DNA of 64,000 bases from Gemmatimonas groenlandica (lineage in GTDB: Bacteria; Gemmatimonadota; Gemmatimonadetes; Gemmatimonadales; Gemmatimonadaceae): positions 3,596,001 to 3,660,000 of the forward strand of contig NZ_CP053085.1 of the NCBI RefSeq assembly GCF_013004105.1. Reading direction: 5' to 3'. Under the pieces are notes generated by a model. That model was not told where the DNA came from. It saw nothing but the letters and a program-made list of their open reading frames with translations, and searched no databases. Position 1 is the stretch's first letter. Every line of letters starts with the position of its first letter. The position numbers and the translations under genes were made by a program. Shown here piece by piece: positions 54,404-62,731 of this stretch.

Positions 54404-55189
54404 GTGTCGATGCCGTCGGTCTCACTCCGCGACGTCGTGTCCGCACTCGACGCCGAACTGCGCACGAGTGAGATCCCCGACTATCCGGGCGCGGTGAACG
54501 GACTGCAGGTGGCGAACCCCGGTACCGTACATCGCGTCGCCGTCGCCGTCGATGCATCCCGCGCCGCCATCACCGAAGCCGTCGTCTCCGGCGCCGATCT
54601 CCTGATCGTGCACCACGGTTTGTTCTGGAGTGGTGTGCAGCCGTTGGTCGGGATGCAGTACGATAAGTATCGCGCGATGCTGTCCAACGGTCTGGCGGTG
54701 TACTCGTCACACCTACCGCTGGACTTGCACGCCGAGCATGGCAACAACGTGCGATTGGCGCAGGCGCTGGGGCTTAACCCCGATGGCGGCTTTGCGCGAT
54801 TCAAGACCGTGGACATCGGCGTGACCGGAACCGCCGACGAGCCCACCGACGAACTGGTGCATCGCGTGCAGGCCTTTTCGGCCCGCTACGGCGGCAGTGT
54901 GCGCACGTCGATTCCGGCCCCGGGTCGTCGCACGCATCGGTGGGCAATCTGCACCGGTGGGGGCGCGTCGTCGGAGTCGCTGCGCGAGGCACGCGATCGT
55001 GGCGTCGATACGCTGATCGTGGGCGAGGGGCCGCACCACACTACCGTCGATGCGATCGAGCACGACCTGTGCGTGGTGTACGCCGGGCACTACGCCACCG
55101 AGACACTTGGCGTGCAGTCGCTCGGTGCGTTTCTCGAAACGCGCTTCGGGCTTCCCTGGACCTTCCTGCACCTGCCCACGGGATCGTGA
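54404..55189 (+). CDS. Nif3/YbgI-family dinuclear-metal protein within the transporter operon
   Basis: GTG 54404 (ATG two codons on) gives 261 residues. Metal ligands are in LIVHHGLFWSG, SSHLPLDLHAEHGNN and, near the C-terminus, VVYAGHYATETLG. CTGGGASSESLREARDRGVDTLIVGEGPHHTTVDAIEHD precedes the last. The family often is annotated as GTP cyclohydrolase I type 2 without proof and is widely conserved. It starts three bases after the BMP stop and ends with GTGA touching a possible start of the ABC ATPase gene, so all are co-translated. A purine-related link to the importer is plausible but inferred. Confidence 0.9.
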   Translation: MSMPSVSLRDVVSALDAELRTSEIPDYPGAVNGLQVANPGTVHRVAVAVDASRAAITEAVVSGADLLIVHHGLFWSGVQPLVGMQYDKYRAMLSNGLAVYSSHLPLDLHAEHGNNVRLAQALGLNPDGGFARFKTVDIGVTGTADEPTDELVHRVQAFSARYGGSVRTSIPAPGRRTHRWAICTGGGASSESLREARDRGVDTLIVGEGPHHTTVDAIEHDLCVVYAGHYATETLGVQSLGAFLETRFGLPWTFLHLPTGS

Positions 55190-55218
55190 TCCCACGGGAT
55201 CGTGATCCCGGCGGGAGC

Positions 55219-56787
55219 ATGACGACCCCGCCCTCGGGAGCGGTGCTGCTCTCGCTCGACGGCATCACGCACACGTTCGGTCGTGTGCGCGCGCTCGACG
55301 GCGCGTCGCTTCAGGTGCGAGCCGGCAGCGTGCATGCGTTGCTCGGCGAGAATGGTGCCGGCAAGACGACGCTCATGCGAGTGGTGTTCGGACTGTTGCG
55401 CGCGCAGCAGGGGGTGATGCAGTGGCGTGGCGCACCGATGACGATGCGATCGCCATCGGATGCCCTGGCCCATGGTATAGGGATGGTGCACCAGCATTTC
55501 ACGCTGGTCCCCACAATGACGGTGGCCGAGAACGTCGCCCTCGGTGGACATGGCGGCTTCGATCCAAAGCGCGCGGCCGCGCGCGTACGCGAGGTCGCCG
55601 CACGCGCCGGCCTGGCGCTCGATCCCGACGCGCGCGTGCAGGACCTGCCCGTCGGTGCGCAACAGCGCTGCGAGATCGTCAAGGCGCTCGCGCGCGACGT
55701 GACGCTCCTCATCCTCGACGAGCCTACCGCGGTGCTGGCGCCGGCCGAAGCGGCGGAGTTGCTGCGCTGGATGCGCGCCTATGCGGATGCCGGCAATGCG
55801 GTCGTGTTGATCACGCACAAGTTGCGCGACGCGCTCGCGGTGGCGGATGACATCACCGTGTTGCATCGCGGACGCACGGTACTGAGTACGCCCGCGCGCG
55901 ATACCGATCAGGCCCGTGTAGCCAATGCGATGCTGGGCGGTGCCACGGTGCGCACGGCGAGTGTTCTCACCGGCAGTGAGGCGCCTGACGCGATGTCCAA
56001 CCGTGCGGATACTGGTGCTGCGACGGAGAACGCCGACGCGATGCCGCCGGTACTCGCACTCAACGCCGTGGCGGTGCGCGATGCGAACGGCGTGGATCGC
56101 GTGCGATCGGCCACACTGCAGGTGCGCGCCGGTGAGATCGTCGGCATCGGCGCTGTGGAAGGCGCCGGGCAGCATGAGCTGTTGCGCGTGCTGGCCGGAC
56201 GCCTTTCACCAACGTCCGGTACCCGTGTCATTCCCAAGAGCGTGGGGTTCGTACCGGAGGATCGTCACCGCGACGCCCTGTTGCTCGATGCGCCACTGTT
56301 CGAGAACACGGCGCTGCAGGGTGCGGGCGCACGGCGCGGTGTGATCGACTGGAACGGTTTCCGTACCCGCACGACTGCCCTCCTGCAGCGATTCGACGTG
56401 CGGGCATCGGGTGCCGATGCCGTGACCCGCACACTCTCTGGAGGCAACCAGCAAAAGCTGGTACTGGGGCGCGAACTCGAGGCCGCACGCGAAGCGCTCG
56501 TGGTCGAGAATCCCTCGCGCGGGCTCGACTTCGTGGCAACCGACGCGGTGCATCAGGCCCTGCGGGCGGCGCGCGACGCGGGGATGGCGGTGGTGGTGTA
56601 CAGCAGCGATCTCGATGAAGTCGTGCAGTTGGCCGACCGCGTCTTCGCGATGCACAACGGCACGTTGATCGAGAGCGCGCGGAATCGGGACGCGCTGGGC
56701 CGCACCATGCTAAGTGGTGCGGACGGTATCACGGTGGGAGCGGGCACGGACGCGAACGCGGGAACTCACGCAGGATCGAACGCATGA
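55219..56787 (+). CDS. Double-domain ABC ATPase of a nucleoside-type importer
   Basis: ATG 55219 gives 522 residues. A GTG at 55186, overlapping the Nif3 stop, would add 11 residues; a 16-base tandem duplication sits in this junction. Domain 1 has GENGAGKTT and LILDEPTAVLAPAEA, with the signature region replaced by LPVGAQQRCEIVKAL, normal for sugar/nucleoside importers. Domain 2 has a degenerate Walker A (IGAVEGAGQHEL), the signature LSGGNQQKLVLGREL and VENPSRGLDFVA. This fits the NupO/RbsA class that powers BMP-type importers. It is coupled to permease 1 by ATGA. Confidence 0.93.
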   Translation: MTTPPSGAVLLSLDGITHTFGRVRALDGASLQVRAGSVHALLGENGAGKTTLMRVVFGLLRAQQGVMQWRGAPMTMRSPSDALAHGIGMVHQHFTLVPTMTVAENVALGGHGGFDPKRAAARVREVAARAGLALDPDARVQDLPVGAQQRCEIVKALARDVTLLILDEPTAVLAPAEAAELLRWMRAYADAGNAVVLITHKLRDALAVADDITVLHRGRTVLSTPARDTDQARVANAMLGGATVRTASVLTGSEAPDAMSNRADTGAATENADAMPPVLALNAVAVRDANGVDRVRSATLQVRAGEIVGIGAVEGAGQHELLRVLAGRLSPTSGTRVIPKSVGFVPEDRHRDALLLDAPLFENTALQGAGARRGVIDWNGFRTRTTALLQRFDVRASGADAVTRTLSGGNQQKLVLGRELEAAREALVVENPSRGLDFVATDAVHQALRAARDAGMAVVVYSSDLDEVVQLADRVFAMHNGTLIESARNRDALGRTMLSGADGITVGAGTDANAGTHAGSNA

Positions 56788-57845
56788 CGGCGGTGCGTGC
56801 GCTCGCGGCTACGACGGCGCGCGTCGGAGTGCTGCTGGGTCTCGCCATCGCGATGCTCGCGGTGCTGTTGATCATCACCGGACATGACGTGGTGCCGGCA
56901 TTGTCGGCGATGGTGCGCGGCGCGGTTGGATCGTACTATGCGATCACGTCAGCCACGATCGTGCGCATGGTGCCGTTGGCGTTGGCCGGCCTCGCTGTCT
57001 CCGTCGCCTTTCGCGCGGGCATTCTGAACATCGGCGCGGAAGGCCAGCTGCTGGTCGGTGCAGCAGCGGCCACGGCGATCAGCGGCTCTCTCGGTGGCGT
57101 GTCGTGGTTTGTCGGCATTCCCGTGATGTTGGTGGCGGGTTCGATCGCGGGTGGTGCGTGGGCCGGCATCGCGGGTGCCTTGCGTCTACGATTCGGCGTG
57201 CTGGAAGTGATCAGCACGATCATGCTGAATTTCATCGCGCAGTATCTCACCGGATGGCTGGTGCGTGGTCCGTTGCAGGAACCGATGCGGGTGAATCCGC
57301 AGTCGGTGACACTTGCTCCCGAACTCCAGATGCCGGTGCTGCTCGAGGGCACGCGTCTGCACGCCGGTGTCCTGCTCGTCGTGTTGGTCGCAGTCATGAC
57401 GTGGTGGTGGCTACGTAGCACGTCCAGCGGATTCCGGTTGCGGGCGGTGGGTGCCACCCCAACGGCCGCGGCGAGCGCGGGTGGCATCGATGTTCCGCGC
57501 ACGATGTTCGGGGCGTTTCTGCTGAGTGGTGTGCTCGCGGGGTTGGCGGGCTCGGTGGAGTACACCGGCATCACGTACGCGCTGTACGAAAACTTCTCAC
57601 CGGGCTACGGCTACACGGCCATCGCGGTAGCGCTGCTCGCGCGACTGCATCCGTTGGGCGTGCTGGCGACCGCCCTGTTGTTCGGTGCGCTCGAAGCGGG
57701 CGCGAATGCGATGCAGCGCGATGCCGGCGTGCCGAGTGTCGTGGTATCGGTGGTGGAAGCGCTGCTGATTCTGCTGGTGCTGGCGGCCGATCGCTGGCGG
57801 CCATCGCGCGCCGATAGGACGGGCATCGACGAGACAGGCACATGA
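56784..57845 (+). CDS. Nucleoside-type ABC importer permease 1
   Basis: The 353-residue membrane protein starts at ATG 56784, overlapping the ATPase stop. It has about nine helices. The EAA-like region of the RbsC/NupP class is seen in PLALAGLAVSVAFRAGILNIGAEGQLLVGAAAATAI, and further on FRLRAVGATPTAAASAGGIDVPRTMFGAFLLSGVLAGLAGSVEYTGI. GYGYTAIAVALLARLHPLGVLATALLFGALEAGA closes the core. It forms the channel with permease 2. Confidence 0.92.
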   Translation: MTAVRALAATTARVGVLLGLAIAMLAVLLIITGHDVVPALSAMVRGAVGSYYAITSATIVRMVPLALAGLAVSVAFRAGILNIGAEGQLLVGAAAATAISGSLGGVSWFVGIPVMLVAGSIAGGAWAGIAGALRLRFGVLEVISTIMLNFIAQYLTGWLVRGPLQEPMRVNPQSVTLAPELQMPVLLEGTRLHAGVLLVVLVAVMTWWWLRSTSSGFRLRAVGATPTAAASAGGIDVPRTMFGAFLLSGVLAGLAGSVEYTGITYALYENFSPGYGYTAIAVALLARLHPLGVLATALLFGALEAGANAMQRDAGVPSVVVSVVEALLILLVLAADRWRPSRADRTGIDETGT

Positions 57846-58767
57846 TGCAAGACGTGACCGTTGGCGTGAGCGCCCTGGCCGTTGGTGCGGGCCTGCTGGA
57901 AGCGACGGTGCGCACCGCCACACCGCTGGCCTACGCAGCGTTGGGTGAGAGTGTGAGCGAGCGGGCCGGCGTGATCAACATCGGACTCGAAGGGTCGATC
58001 ATCGCGGGGGCGCTCAGCGCGACCATCGTGGCGGGGGCGATCGGTGTGGGTCGGATTCGCGGCGGGGGCGGGGGCGGGTTTTGCTGGTCGCGGCGCTGTT
58101 TGCGCTCTTCGCCGTGGGGCTGCGCGCCGACCAGATCATTACCGGGACGGCGATCACGCTCTTTGCGCTGGGGCTCACCGGCACCGTGTACCGATCGGTG
58201 TACGGCTCAGGCGGCGTCGCGCTCACCACACCGACAGCCGCGACGCATGCGCTGCCGGTGCTGTCGGCGCTCCCGCTGATCGGGCGCGCCTTCTTCGCGC
58301 AGCCGCTGGTGACCTACGCCCTGTACGTGATCACGCCGCTTCTGGCGTGGTGGATGCAGCGAACCCATGCAGGGCTGGCGCTGCGGGCCGTGGGCGAATA
58401 TCCCGAGGCCGCCGTATCGGCCGGGATCTCGCCGAGGCGGACTCAACTGGTTGCAGTGCTCTTTGCCGGCGCGATGGCGGGCTTGGCCGGGGCCACGCTG
58501 GTACTCGCCCAGGCGGGAACGTTCGTGGAAGGGATGTCAGCCGGGCGCGGCTTTATCGCTATTGCCATCGTGGTTCTGGGACGGTGGCGCCCGCTTGGCG
58601 TGGCGGCAGCGGCCTTGTTGTTCGGCGCCGCGACGTCGCTCCAGACGCTGTTCCAGTCTATGGGATGGACCGGCGTGCCGTATCAGCTGTTTCTGGCGGT
58701 CCCGTATCTGCTCACCCTGGTGGTGTTGGCCGTCACGGCAAAACGGGGGCAGCGCAACGTGGTATGA
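57842..58767 (+). pseudogene. Nucleoside-type ABC importer permease 2, frameshifted
   Basis: The frame starting at ATG 57842 (coupled to permease 1 by ATGA) encodes the N-terminal part up to SERAGVINIGLEGSIIAGALSATIVAGAIGVGR. After a G-rich stretch (about 58060-58082) the family match continues in another frame: LLVAALFALFAVGLRADQIITGTAITLFALGLTG to the stop at 58767. One extra T in the TTTT at 58079-58082 would join them into a protein of about 308 residues. Later motifs (ALRAVGEYPEAAVSAGISPRR, GRGFIAIAIVVLGRWRPLGVAAAALLFGAA) are intact. Either the sequence has an error or the importer is broken. Confidence 0.85.
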
Positions 58768-58811
58768 AGTGTGCCATTCACCATCGGTACACACTTGAAG
58801 AGAGGATCGAC

Positions 58812-59486
58812 ATGATGACCAATCGGACCGGCCGCGTGAACACGCGCCTACTGTTGCTTGCAGTGATGGCGAGCTCGACGGTGACTGGATGTGCCAGCCT
58901 GAGCCAGAAGGAAAAGGGCGCTGTGATCGGCGCCACGGCTGGTGGTGTGGCCGGCGGCGTGATCGGCCGCAACAATGGCTCGACCGCCAAGGGCGCGATT
59001 CTGGGCGCCGCGGTGGGTGGCGCGATCGGCGCCGTGATCGGCCACCAGATGGATCAACAGGCCAAGAAGATCGAGCAGCAGGTCGCCGGCGCCACCGTGG
59101 AGCGCGTTGGCGAAGGCATTCAGGTCACCTTCGCGAGCGGTCTGCTCTTCGACTTCGACAGCGACAAGATCCGCGGTGAAGCGGCCACCAACCTGCGCAG
59201 CCTCGCGCAGAGCCTGACTGAATATCCGAAGTCCGATCTGCTGATCGTCGGGCACACCGATTCAGTGGGCGACGACAACTACAATCAGTCGCTCTCCGAA
59301 CGTCGCGCCCGCGCCACCGCCGACTACCTCGTGTCGCAGGGCATCTCGCGTGACCGCCTCCGCACATCAGGCCGCGGCGAGTTGGAGCCGATCGCCAACG
59401 CCGACGACCAGAAGAACCGTCGCGTGGAAGTCGCGATCTATGCGAGCGACGCGTACAAGACCGAGCTGAAGAAGGGCAACAACTAA
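58812..59486 (+). CDS. OmpA-family lipoprotein with glycine zipper
   Basis: ATG 58812 follows AGAGG and gives 224 residues. The lipobox is SSTVTGCAS. A glycine-zipper stretch (AVIGATAGGVAGGVIGRNNG, GAILGAAVGGAIGAVIG) would insert into or pair at the outer membrane. The OmpA domain (about 105-215) has FASGLLFDFDSDKIR, LLIVGHTDSVGDDNYNQSLSERRARATADYLVSQGI and the C-terminal NRRVEVAI, so it binds peptidoglycan. This YiaD-like layout anchors the outer membrane to the wall. Confidence 0.93.
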   Translation: MMTNRTGRVNTRLLLLAVMASSTVTGCASLSQKEKGAVIGATAGGVAGGVIGRNNGSTAKGAILGAAVGGAIGAVIGHQMDQQAKKIEQQVAGATVERVGEGIQVTFASGLLFDFDSDKIRGEAATNLRSLAQSLTEYPKSDLLIVGHTDSVGDDNYNQSLSERRARATADYLVSQGISRDRLRTSGRGELEPIANADDQKNRRVEVAIYASDAYKTELKKGNN

Positions 59487-59488
59487 CA

Positions 59489-59651
59489 ACCATTGCGAAC
59501 AGCAACAGGAACAGCCAGAACACGGAGACGACAGATCACACCGAAACCGACACCGATAAGCAAATAGCGCTTCTAGCTTATCTGTGCGTATTCTGTGAAT
59601 TCAGTGATCTCCGTGTTCTGGCTGTTGCCGTTGCTGTTGCTGTTTCTATCC
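59489..59651. repeat. Intergenic long inverted repeat, family B, copy 4
   Basis: The left arm has GCAACAGGAACAGCCAGAAC and ACACGGAGACGACAG, then CGATAAGCAAATAGCG. The right arm has GCTTATCTGTG, GTGATCTCCGTGTTCTGG and CTGTTGCCGTTGCTGTTGC. It fills the gap between converging genes (stops at 59486 and 59657). Confidence 0.87.
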
Positions 59652-59656
59652 CGGCC

Positions 59657-60820
59657 CTAGAACCGATAGATCGCCGCAATGCCCGTGATCGACGGCATGC
59701 GGTCACGCGGCACCATCACCACATCGCCGCCCATACGCAACACGATCTCGGCGAGATCGTCGAGAATGTCATCGACATGCGGATCGTCGAGCTGCCCGTG
59801 CGAGACATGCGCGGTCGCGCGATCGACGCGGCCTGGCACGACACGATCATCGTCGACCAGTAACGTGCGCACGCGTCCGCCGAGTGCCGCCATGGCGACA
59901 TCTGAGAGCGCGTCAGAGGCGAGACCGCGCGGAAGGCCGGCCCCGTATTCATCCATGTAACCCTGCAGACGTGCCGTGTATCGCGGCTCGACGATCTCCC
60001 ATGCCTTCTGCCGGAGCTCATCAGGCGAGAACGCGTCGGGATTGCCGGCAATCGCATCAGGCAGCAGGTGCGTGTTGTGGCTCACCTCGCGGTACAGCGC
60101 GTGATGCTCGGGCAGCGCAGCGAGCACCATCGGCAGTCCCGAATGCTTCGCATGGTGCTCGAGAATCGCCCGATCGACCACGCGGAAGAACCGCTCCGTG
60201 TCCTTGTCGATCTCGTCCTTGCGTGAACCCGATCCGGCATGCATCGCGATCTGCGCGCCACCGTGTCCAAGTTGACCGACAGAGTTGAACGCGGTGTGCG
60301 CGTCCGTGACCTCCTCGCCGAGCGCCTCGATGAGCGTGCGCGGCACGGCCGGGTGCAACACGATTTCGTCGACCGAATCACGATTGCCGTGAAAGAGCCG
60401 CACATGATCACGCGTGATCGCGAGCAGCTGGAATCGATCCGCCGACTGTAACACGCGCAACAGCGGCTTGATGTGGAACGAGTCGGCCACGATGGCGCGC
60501 TCGGGGACCGCGCGTTGAAGCTTGTACACCTTGTAGAAGTCGGCGTGCAGAAACACCGCCAGCCCGTCGAGCGAATGCGACCAGAATCGCTCGCTGTCGG
60601 CCAGATCATGCAGCGGCGCGGTGAAGGCCTCCAACTCGGCGGCGCCCAACACATCGCTCAGCGACGATTCCGCCTGTCGCAGCAGATTGCGAAAGCGCAC
60701 CACATCCTGTTGCGACTCGGGAAAACGCCGACCTGTGGGAAGGTAGATCGATACACACGGACCGGTGCGATCGAGCAACAGCTCGGGGAAGTGCTCGACC
60801 GTTGGCGTGGTGAGCGTCAT
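59657..60820 (-). CDS. BaeRF-type (bacterial eRF1-like) protein
   Basis: ATG 60820 overlaps the preceding gene's stop as ATGA and gives 387 residues. The layout matches the bacterial/archaeal-eukaryotic release factor families: an N-terminal domain (PCVSIYLPTGRRFPESQQDVVRFRNLLRQAE, LAVFLHADFYKVYKL, VPERAIVADSFHIKPLLRVLQ), a middle RNase H-like domain (FQLLAITRDHVRLFHGN) and a C-terminal L7Ae-like domain ending in IVLRMGGDVVMVPRDRMPSITGIAAIYRF. GHGGAQ at 185-190 sits near where eRF1 has its GGQ loop, but is not identical. A role in ribosome rescue or stress is inferred. It is coupled to an HPF-like gene. Confidence 0.78.
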   Translation of the reverse strand: MTLTTPTVEHFPELLLDRTGPCVSIYLPTGRRFPESQQDVVRFRNLLRQAESSLSDVLGAAELEAFTAPLHDLADSERFWSHSLDGLAVFLHADFYKVYKLQRAVPERAIVADSFHIKPLLRVLQSADRFQLLAITRDHVRLFHGNRDSVDEIVLHPAVPRTLIEALGEEVTDAHTAFNSVGQLGHGGAQIAMHAGSGSRKDEIDKDTERFFRVVDRAILEHHAKHSGLPMVLAALPEHHALYREVSHNTHLLPDAIAGNPDAFSPDELRQKAWEIVEPRYTARLQGYMDEYGAGLPRGLASDALSDVAMAALGGRVRTLLVDDDRVVPGRVDRATAHVSHGQLDDPHVDDILDDLAEIVLRMGGDVVMVPRDRMPSITGIAAIYRF

Positions 60821-61182
60821 AGCGACATCCCTTGGTCGACCGCAGGACGGTCGAACGGATCGACCCCCTTCGGCGGGCGAAGCTTGGCCAGACGCTTGTC
60901 CAGCACGCGAACGAGCTTCTCGCGCGCGCCGTGAAACGCGGCCGTCAGCGTCGCGGCTGAGTGCGTCACCGCCGTCGGGTCCTGCCCAGCCACGCGTGCT
61001 TCGAGCGTGCACTCCTTGTCGGACGCGCCGGACTTCTCGGCGTTCGTGTCCCGGAAGTGCACGCCGATCCTGGTGATCTGGCTCGAAAAGCGGGCGAGCG
61101 TGCGATTGAGATCGGTCTCGACTTCACGCATCGCCTCGTCCCGTCCGTCGACGTGGTTGTCCGTATTCAGCTGAATGAGCAT
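60817..61182 (-). CDS. Short HPF/RaiA-like ribosome-associated protein
   Basis: The 121-residue protein has the S30AE/HPF fold: MLIQLNTDNHVDGRDEAMREVETDLNRTLARFSSQITRIGVHFRDTNAEK and CTLEARVAGQDPTAVTHSAATLTAAFHGAREKLVRVLDKRLAKL. It is a short form without the C-terminal dimerisation domain of long HPF. The usual basic patches are weaker than in E. coli HPF. By family it binds the 30S decoding region in stationary phase. The ATGA overlap with the BaeRF gene indicates coupled translation of the pair. Confidence 0.82.
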   Translation of the reverse strand: MLIQLNTDNHVDGRDEAMREVETDLNRTLARFSSQITRIGVHFRDTNAEKSGASDKECTLEARVAGQDPTAVTHSAATLTAAFHGAREKLVRVLDKRLAKLRPPKGVDPFDRPAVDQGMSL

Positions 61183-61316
61183 GTCCTCTCGCTGTCAGGG
61201 GGAAACCCGGAAAGAGTGCACACCGTGTGCCGCACCAGCGGGTCGGCCGGGCCCGGCGTACACTCTTGTAGCTACGGTCCGCGTTATACCCCCTGTCTCC
61301 TCAGATACTCCCCTTT

Positions 61317-62624
61317 ATGCCGATTTCGAATACGCTGCGTTGCGCTGCACTTGGATTGGTCGCCGCACCGTCCCTGCTCAGCGCGCAGAACCGCAAGCCG
61401 GTTACCGATGAAGCCGCCGTGATGGCCAGTGCGAAGACCGTCCACGCGTCCGTGCTGTCGATCGACACGCACGTCGATATCGCGCCCAGCAACTTCTCGG
61501 CGACCGGCCCGAACTACACACAGAAATTGCCGCGCACGCAGGTCGATCTCGCCAAGATGGAAGAAGGCGGACTCGGAGGGGCATTTCTGGTCGTGTACGT
61601 CGGACAGTCACCCAAGCTCGACGATGCCGCGTTCGCCAGCGCCAATGCGCAAGCGCTCGAGAAGTTCGACGCGATTCACCGCCTCACCGAACAGCTGGCG
61701 CCGTCGCGATCCGAAATCGCGTACACCGCGGCCGATGCCCGACGCATCCACGCCGCCGGCAAACGCGTGATCTTCATCGGCGTCGAGAACGGCTTCCCCA
61801 TCGGCGCCGACATCACGAACGTGCAGAAGTTCTTCGAACGCGGCGGCCGCTACATGTCGCTCGCGCACAACGGTCACAGCCAGCTCTCCGATTCGAACAC
61901 CGGTGAACGCGACGGCGTGTGGCTCCACAACGGCCTCAGCCCACTCGGCCGGCAAGTGATCGCCGAAATGAATCGGCTCGGCATGATGATCGACGTGTCG
62001 CATCCGTCGAAGCAGTCGATGCTGCAGACGATCGCACTCTCAAAGGCGCCGATCATTGCGTCGCACTCGGGTGTGCGCGCGATCTGCAATCACAGCCGTA
62101 ACATGGACGATGAACAGCTGACCGCGCTCAAGAAGAACGGCGGCGTGATCCAGCTCGTCGCGTTCAACAGCTACGTGAAGTGCGATCCCGCGCGCGACCT
62201 GCCGCGTGAGCAGGCCCGTGCCGCCGCGATGACCGATCTGCGCGCGGAGTTCGGCATCACCGCCACCGATCGTCGTGAACAGCAGGCGCAGATCCAAGCG
62301 CTCGCCGACGAGAAGCGCAACGCGTATCTGGCGAAGCAGGAGGACATCACCGCGCGACGCTATCCGTCGGATCCGCCGGCGAACGTGAAGGACTTCGTGA
62401 ACCACATTGACTACGTGGTAAAGCTGATCGGCATTGACCACGTGGGCATCAGCTCGGACTTCGACGGCGGTGGCGGCGTGGACGGCTGGCGCAACGCGTC
62501 GGAATCGCTGAACGTCACGGCGGAACTGGTGCGCCGCGGGTACTCGAAGAGCGAGATCGAGAAGATCTGGGGCGGGAATTTGCTCAGGGTCATGGAGCAG
62601 GCGGCTGCAGCGTCGAAGCGCTGA
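61317..62624 (+). CDS. Exported M19 (renal dipeptidase-like) metallopeptidase
   Basis: The 435-residue protein has a signal peptide (LRCAALGLVAAPSLLSAQ). The dinuclear zinc site is intact: H52 and D54 in IDTHVDIAP, Glu in FIGVENGFPIG, His in MMIDVSHPSKQSM and SHSGVRAI, and the late Asp in GISSDFDGGG. SLAHNGHSQLSDSN is another conserved stretch. The enzyme cleaves dipeptides in the periplasm. An insertion of about 45 residues (RAAAMTDLRAEFGITATDRREQQ) precedes the final zinc motif, as in several bacterial relatives. It converges on the TldD-family gene across a short inverted repeat. Confidence 0.93.
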   Translation: MPISNTLRCAALGLVAAPSLLSAQNRKPVTDEAAVMASAKTVHASVLSIDTHVDIAPSNFSATGPNYTQKLPRTQVDLAKMEEGGLGGAFLVVYVGQSPKLDDAAFASANAQALEKFDAIHRLTEQLAPSRSEIAYTAADARRIHAAGKRVIFIGVENGFPIGADITNVQKFFERGGRYMSLAHNGHSQLSDSNTGERDGVWLHNGLSPLGRQVIAEMNRLGMMIDVSHPSKQSMLQTIALSKAPIIASHSGVRAICNHSRNMDDEQLTALKKNGGVIQLVAFNSYVKCDPARDLPREQARAAAMTDLRAEFGITATDRREQQAQIQALADEKRNAYLAKQEDITARRYPSDPPANVKDFVNHIDYVVKLIGIDHVGISSDFDGGGGVDGWRNASESLNVTAELVRRGYSKSEIEKIWGGNLLRVMEQAAAASKR

Positions 62625-62645
62625 ACTGGCCGTCACGTGGGTTCT

Positions 62646-62713
62646 GAGTGGTGAGTTGAAGTCTGGAGTTCTGGGTTGGAACACTTCCGACTCGAAACTT
62701 CAACTCACCACTC
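62646..62713. repeat. Intergenic inverted repeat, family E
   Basis: GAGTGGTGAGTTGAAGT (62646-62662) and ACTTCAACTCACCACTC (62697-62713) are perfect 17-base complements with a 34-base loop that itself pairs partly. It fills the gap between converging genes (stops at 62624 and 62732). Only one copy is in the window. Confidence 0.85.
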
Positions 62714-62731
62714 GAAACTCACAGCAATCCG

